From Sphingobacteriaceae bacterium (GTDB lineage: Bacteria; Bacteroidota; Bacteroidia; Sphingobacteriales; Sphingobacteriaceae): 11,480 bases of DNA. Shown here piece after piece: positions 8,598 to 11,480 of this stretch. Each line of letters begins with the position of its first letter. The first letter of the stretch is position 1. The translations under genes were made by a program, and so were the position numbers. The notes under the pieces were generated by a model. The model searched no databases, was not told the origin of the DNA, and was given only the letters and a program-made list of their open reading frames with translations. The stretch spans positions 1-11,480 of the forward strand of contig CANGZX010000002.1 of NCBI GenBank assembly GCA_947458775.1, given 5' to 3'.

Positions 8598-8927
8598 TTA
8601 CCACTTTAATTTATTCAATACATTAATATCGGCAGAGTTGGTATTGCGATAAACCATCACAATAATAGCCAAGCCAACGGCTACTTCGGCCGCAGCCAGA
8701 GCCATAATAAAAAATACAAATACCTGTCCGGAAGCATCGCCACGATAGGCCGAAAAAGCAGTAAGTAATAAGTTAACAGCGTTTAACATCAACTCAACCG
8801 ACATAAAAATGACGATGGCATTGCGACGAATTAATACGCCCATTACGCCAATAGCAAAAATAATACTGCTCAATAAGATGTAATGGTTTAGGGGAATGCC
8901 TTGTATGGCTTGTGTGATATTTTCCAT
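8598..8927 (-). CDS. nuoK: NADH-quinone oxidoreductase subunit K
   Basis: This small ND4L homologue has three transmembrane helices and helps carry protons through the central hydrophilic axis of complex I. The two membrane glutamates essential in E. coli (Glu36 and Glu72) are present as Glu45 (MSVELMLNAVNL) and Glu81 (AAAEVAVGLAI). The 109 residues exceed the usual 100 or so because about ten residues (MENITQAIQG) precede the conserved start IPLNHYILLS. No other ATG lies closer, so the ATG at 8927 is preferred. The stop falls 11 bases before the likely nuoL start. Confidence 0.97.
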   Translation of the reverse strand: MENITQAIQGIPLNHYILLSSIIFAIGVMGVLIRRNAIVIFMSVELMLNAVNLLLTAFSAYRGDASGQVFVFFIMALAAAEVAVGLAIIVMVYRNTNSADINVLNKLKW

Positions 8928-8932
8928 AGAAC

Positions 8933-9421
8933 TTAGGCTTCTTTTTTAGCTAATAATACCGCTCCTACCATGGCCGATAATAGCAGCAAGGATGAAATTT
9001 CGAAGGGCAATAAAAATTGATTAAACAATACTTTACCTAGATTTTTTACCAAACCCAAATTGGCATTTTGTAATACCACCGGTTCTGAAACCGATAAAGC
9101 CTTTAGCGACCCCGCCAGGGTAACCAACAAACACATGCCAGCCACTACGCCCATCACTTTTAATAAAGTAGGTTTAAGCGGTTCGGTTTCTTCATTCAAA
9201 TTGAGCAACATGAGCACAAACAAGAATAAAACCATAATGGCTCCCATATACACTATAAAGTTTACAATGGCCAAAAATTGGGCATTTAATAAAATGTAAT
9301 GGATGGTAAAGGTGAAAAAGGTAACAATGAGGTATAAAACACTATGTACCGGATTTTTCGAAAAAATTACCAGCAAGGAGAAAAAGATGGATAAAAAGGC
9401 GACTAAATAAAATAGATTCAT
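8933..9421 (-). CDS. nuoJ: NADH-quinone oxidoreductase subunit J
   Basis: This is the ND6 homologue in the proximal membrane arm of complex I. The 162 residues form about five hydrophobic segments. The signature IVYMGAIMVLFLFVLMLLN (residues 56-74) is the conserved third helix. In solved complex I structures this helix changes between alpha and pi-bulge forms during turnover, and Tyr58 is its conserved tyrosine. The C-terminal LLPFEISSLLLLSAMVGAVL is also typical. The length is close to that of E. coli NuoJ (about 184), with a shorter tail. The ATG overlaps the nuoI stop by one base, and nuoK follows after a five-base gap. Confidence 0.96.
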   Translation of the reverse strand: MNLFYLVAFLSIFFSLLVIFSKNPVHSVLYLIVTFFTFTIHYILLNAQFLAIVNFIVYMGAIMVLFLFVLMLLNLNEETEPLKPTLLKVMGVVAGMCLLVTLAGSLKALSVSEPVVLQNANLGLVKNLGKVLFNQFLLPFEISSLLLLSAMVGAVLLAKKEA

Positions 9422-9924
9422 CAGGCTTTTGAATTAAAAGGTTGTTCTACCAATTTGTCTTTCCCGTAAATAAAATCTTTACGCAAATAATCAGATGGTA
9501 CAATGGGGCCATCTAAATAAATGGCTTCTTTAGGGCAAGCTTCTTCGCATAAACCGCAAAAAATGCAACGCAACATGTTAATTTCATACACAGCGGCGTA
9601 TTTTTCTTCGCGATATAAGGCTTCTTCGCCTTTTTTGCGTTCGGCAGCTACCATAGTAATGGCTTCGGCCGGGCACGATAAAGCACACAAACCGCAGGCG
9701 GTGCAACGTTCGCGTCCATCTTCATCTCTTTTTAAAGAGTGCATGCCACGCCAATTTTCCGAAAATTCACGCTGAACTTCTGGATAATAGATGGTTTCTT
9801 TTTTCTTGAACATGTGACGGAAAGTAATGGCCATACCTTGAAAAATTGCCGGGAGGTATATGCGCTCCCAGAAATTCATCGGTTTCTGTTCTAATACTTT
9901 CTTTCTATTACTTAATGCTTCCAT
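9421..9924 (-). CDS. nuoI: NADH-quinone oxidoreductase subunit I (2 x [4Fe-4S] ferredoxin-like)
   Basis: This TYKY-type subunit holds clusters N6a and N6b and passes electrons to N2 beside the quinone site. Of its 167 residues, two classical ferredoxin motifs are intact: Cys74, Cys77, Cys80, Cys84 (CTACGLCALSCP) and Cys120, Cys123, Cys126, Cys130 (CIFCGLCEEACP). In this fold the last cysteine of each motif ligates the other cluster. An amphipathic N-terminal stretch (about residues 17-40, FWERIYLPAIFQGMAITFRH) is the usual membrane-facing helix. The ATG at 9924 lies two bases after the nuoH stop. Met16 could also start the conserved part, but the upstream ATG fits the tight spacing. The stop overlaps the nuoJ start (TGATG). 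Confidence 0.98.
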   Translation of the reverse strand: MEALSNRKKVLEQKPMNFWERIYLPAIFQGMAITFRHMFKKKETIYYPEVQREFSENWRGMHSLKRDEDGRERCTACGLCALSCPAEAITMVAAERKKGEEALYREEKYAAVYEINMLRCIFCGLCEEACPKEAIYLDGPIVPSDYLRKDFIYGKDKLVEQPFNSKA

Positions 9925-9926
9925 GA

Positions 9927-10964
9927 TTAAAATTTATTCACTAATGCAATTACCACACCGGTAAGTACAATATTGGCAATAGCTAAAGGAATTAATACTT
10001 TCCAGCCTAGGTTCATCAACTGATCATAACGGAAACGTGGAATGGTCCAACGTACCCACATAAAGAAGAAGATAAAGGCAAATATTTTCAAGAACAACAC
10101 GCCCATACCTAACAAAGGTCCCCAAGTTGGGCCTATGAGGCTGTTTACAAAATCCATACCCGGATAGTTATAGCCACCAAAATATAGAGTAGCCATAACT
10201 GCCGATGACACAAACATGTTGATGTATTCTGCAAAGAGGTAAAAACCTAATTTCATTGATGAATATTCGGTATGGTAGCCACCCACTAACTCGGTTTCAC
10301 ATTCTGGTAAATCGAAAGGTGTACGATTGGTTTCGGCAAAAGAACATATCAAAAAGATTAAAAAGCCTAAAGGCTGATAAAATACGTTCCAATTAAAGCC
10401 ATGCTGTTGCTCGGCAATGTCTTTTAAACTTAAAGAATTGGTAAGCAATAATAAGGCTATGATGGATAAACCCATCGGGATTTCGTAGCTGATGTTTTGC
10501 GAAGCTGCACGAATGGCCCCCATTAAAGAGAACTTATTGTTTGAGGCCCAACCCCCAATCATTACGCCGTAAACACCTAAGGAAACAACGCCGAAAATGT
10601 ACAGAATACCCACATTAATATCGGTGGCTTGCAACGCAATTGTTTTGCCAAATAGCACCACATCTTGGCCCCAAGGAATTACTGCAGAACCAATACAAGC
10701 GGTTAAAATAGCTAAAGAAGGGCCTGCAATAAATAAGAATTTACTCGACTGAGTTGGTATGATTTCTTCTTTTAAAAACATTTTTACCCCATCGGCCAAA
10801 GGTTGAAACATGCCACCGGGTCCGGCACGGTTTGGCCCCACCCGATCTTGTAAAAAAGCAGCAATTTTACGCTCTGCAAGGGTAGAATACATAGCCACCA
10901 CCAAGCTCAAGGCAAAAATTACCGTGATAAAAACAAATTTCTCTAGTACAAATGCAATTTCCAT
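9927..10964 (-). CDS. nuoH: NADH-quinone oxidoreductase subunit H
   Basis: This membrane subunit (ND1 homologue) forms much of the quinone chamber where the peripheral and membrane arms of complex I meet. The 345 residues are slightly longer than the roughly 325 of E. coli and contain about eight hydrophobic segments. Diagnostic motifs are AERKIAAFLQDRVGPNRAGP at residues 30-49, SYEIP with Glu161, and the cytoplasmic loop ETNRTPFDLPECETELVGGY (211-230) followed by HTEYSS. This loop carries the glutamates of the E-channel that links quinone reduction to proton movement. The ATG at 10964 shares one base with the nuoG stop, which suggests translational coupling. nuoI begins two bases after the stop. 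No damage is visible. Confidence 0.98.
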   Translation of the reverse strand: MEIAFVLEKFVFITVIFALSLVVAMYSTLAERKIAAFLQDRVGPNRAGPGGMFQPLADGVKMFLKEEIIPTQSSKFLFIAGPSLAILTACIGSAVIPWGQDVVLFGKTIALQATDINVGILYIFGVVSLGVYGVMIGGWASNNKFSLMGAIRAASQNISYEIPMGLSIIALLLLTNSLSLKDIAEQQHGFNWNVFYQPLGFLIFLICSFAETNRTPFDLPECETELVGGYHTEYSSMKLGFYLFAEYINMFVSSAVMATLYFGGYNYPGMDFVNSLIGPTWGPLLGMGVLFLKIFAFIFFFMWVRWTIPRFRYDQLMNLGWKVLIPLAIANIVLTGVVIALVNKF

Positions 10965-11480
10965 TAGCTTTTCTTCGTGCGTTCTAATTCTTCTTTGTTG
11001 GCCGCCATAAGGGCTTTATTTTCTTGTATAACCGGCAGTGGTTTTAAAGTATCGTAATGGTTAGATGAAATAACGGAGGTATGATCAATACGGCTAGGAC
11101 CTTCAATTACCCAATCTTTAGTCGCTTTTTTATCAAATCGGCAGGTATTGCAAATAAATTCTTCTACCTCGTGGTTTTCATCTTTACGAGCCGTTACCCG
11201 AAGTACGTCATCGCCTTTATACCACAGCATTACTTTTCCACTACACGTTGGACAATCGCGGTGTGCATCTACCGGTTTGGTAAACCACACTCTATTTTTA
11301 AAGCGGAATGTTTTATCGGTTAGGGCTCCTACCGGACATACATCAATCATATTGCCCGAAAAATCGTTATCAATGGCTTTTTCTATGTAGGTTGAAATTT
11401 CTGCATGATCGCCCCGGCCCACTACACCTTGTTGGCGGCAATCGGTTAATTGATCGGCTACATAGGTACAACGGTAACAT
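10964..11480 (-). CDS. nuoG: NADH-quinone oxidoreductase subunit G, short form (C-terminal part; 5' end cut by window edge)
   Basis: This is the Fe-S subunit of the complex I peripheral arm, which relays electrons from NuoF toward NuoI. The frame stays open to the window edge. The first readable residues, CYRCTY, fit the second and third cysteines of the CxxCxxC that ligates cluster N4. They are followed by GVVGRGDHAEI and by GNMIDVCPVGALT, whose cysteine is the fourth N4 ligand. A GTG at 11422 lies inside this conserved stretch and is not the start. About 23 residues later come CPTC (cysteines near 11254 and 11245) and, 30 residues on, CNTCRF (near 11152 and 11143). This aligns with the N7 site of long NuoG proteins but with altered cysteine positions. 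The protein then ends after a charged tail of about 55 residues, so the large molybdopterin-oxidoreductase-like domain of E. coli NuoG is absent. The stop overlaps the nuoH start by one base (TAATG). Family and position in the operon make the assignment firm. Confidence 0.95.
   Translation of the reverse strand, partial: CYRCTYVADQLTDCRQQGVVGRGDHAEISTYIEKAIDNDFSGNMIDVCPVGALTDKTFRFKNRVWFTKPVDAHRDCPTCSGKVMLWYKGDDVLRVTARKDENHEVEEFICNTCRFDKKATKDWVIEGPSRIDHTSVISSNHYDTLKPLPVIQENKALMAANKEELERTKKS

Noticed and set aside
9521..9775. Plus-strand open frame of 84 codons opposite nuoI
   Set aside because: It is a shadow of a strongly conserved gene on the other strand, its predicted protein has no recognisable motif, and no promoter or ribosome-binding site is evident. 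The same applies to the other plus-strand frames, for example 71-262, 2944-3207, 5513-5779 and 11081-11390.
11400..11422. GTG at 11422 as the start of a 152-residue protein
   Set aside because: The frame continues open to the window edge and encodes conserved NuoG cysteines upstream, so the gene is cut by the window rather than starting here.
1..11480. Defence system, mobile element, CRISPR array or RNA gene
   Set aside because: All but short gaps are filled by intact housekeeping genes, and no transposase, integrase, spaced repeats, tRNA cloverleaf or rRNA sequence was seen.

Overview
The window is a gene-dense, entirely minus-strand block of 13 protein genes, read from high to low coordinates. 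It suggests a member of the Bacteroidota. The evidence is moderately AT-rich DNA, starts without recognisable Shine-Dalgarno sequences (usual in that phylum), a NuoG that lacks the molybdopterin-fold domain, and a separate small biotin-carrier protein with its own N-terminal domain. I would not name a genus from sequence alone.

Region 1 (about 3822-11480) is the distal part of a respiratory complex I (NADH:quinone oxidoreductase) operon in the canonical order nuoG(partial)-H-I-J-K-L-M-N. NuoG and NuoI carry Fe-S clusters of the peripheral arm. NuoH forms the quinone-site membrane subunit, NuoJ and NuoK belong to the proximal membrane arm, and NuoL, NuoM and NuoN are the antiporter-like proton-pumping subunits. 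All key charged residues of the pumping subunits that I looked for are present, so the complex looks functional. nuoA-F would lie upstream, outside the window.

Region 2 (about 1-3784) follows after only 37 bases on the same strand: a DedA-family membrane protein, a soluble family I inorganic pyrophosphatase, a CNNM/CBS (HlyC/CorC) membrane protein, the 16S rRNA methyltransferase RsmE and a biotin-carboxyl-carrier protein. Gaps between these genes are 2-20 bases, so they are probably co-transcribed with each other and perhaps with the nuo operon. Their roles (lipid-carrier or membrane homeostasis, pyrophosphate removal, divalent-cation export, ribosome modification, acyl-CoA carboxylation) are housekeeping and do not form one obvious pathway.

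No tRNA, rRNA, CRISPR, insertion sequence, prophage or long repeat was seen, and no gene-free stretch exceeds 37 bases. I found no new biological system. The most notable point is the short NuoG, whose remnant of the N7 cluster motif has been rearranged into a CxxC...CxxC pattern.
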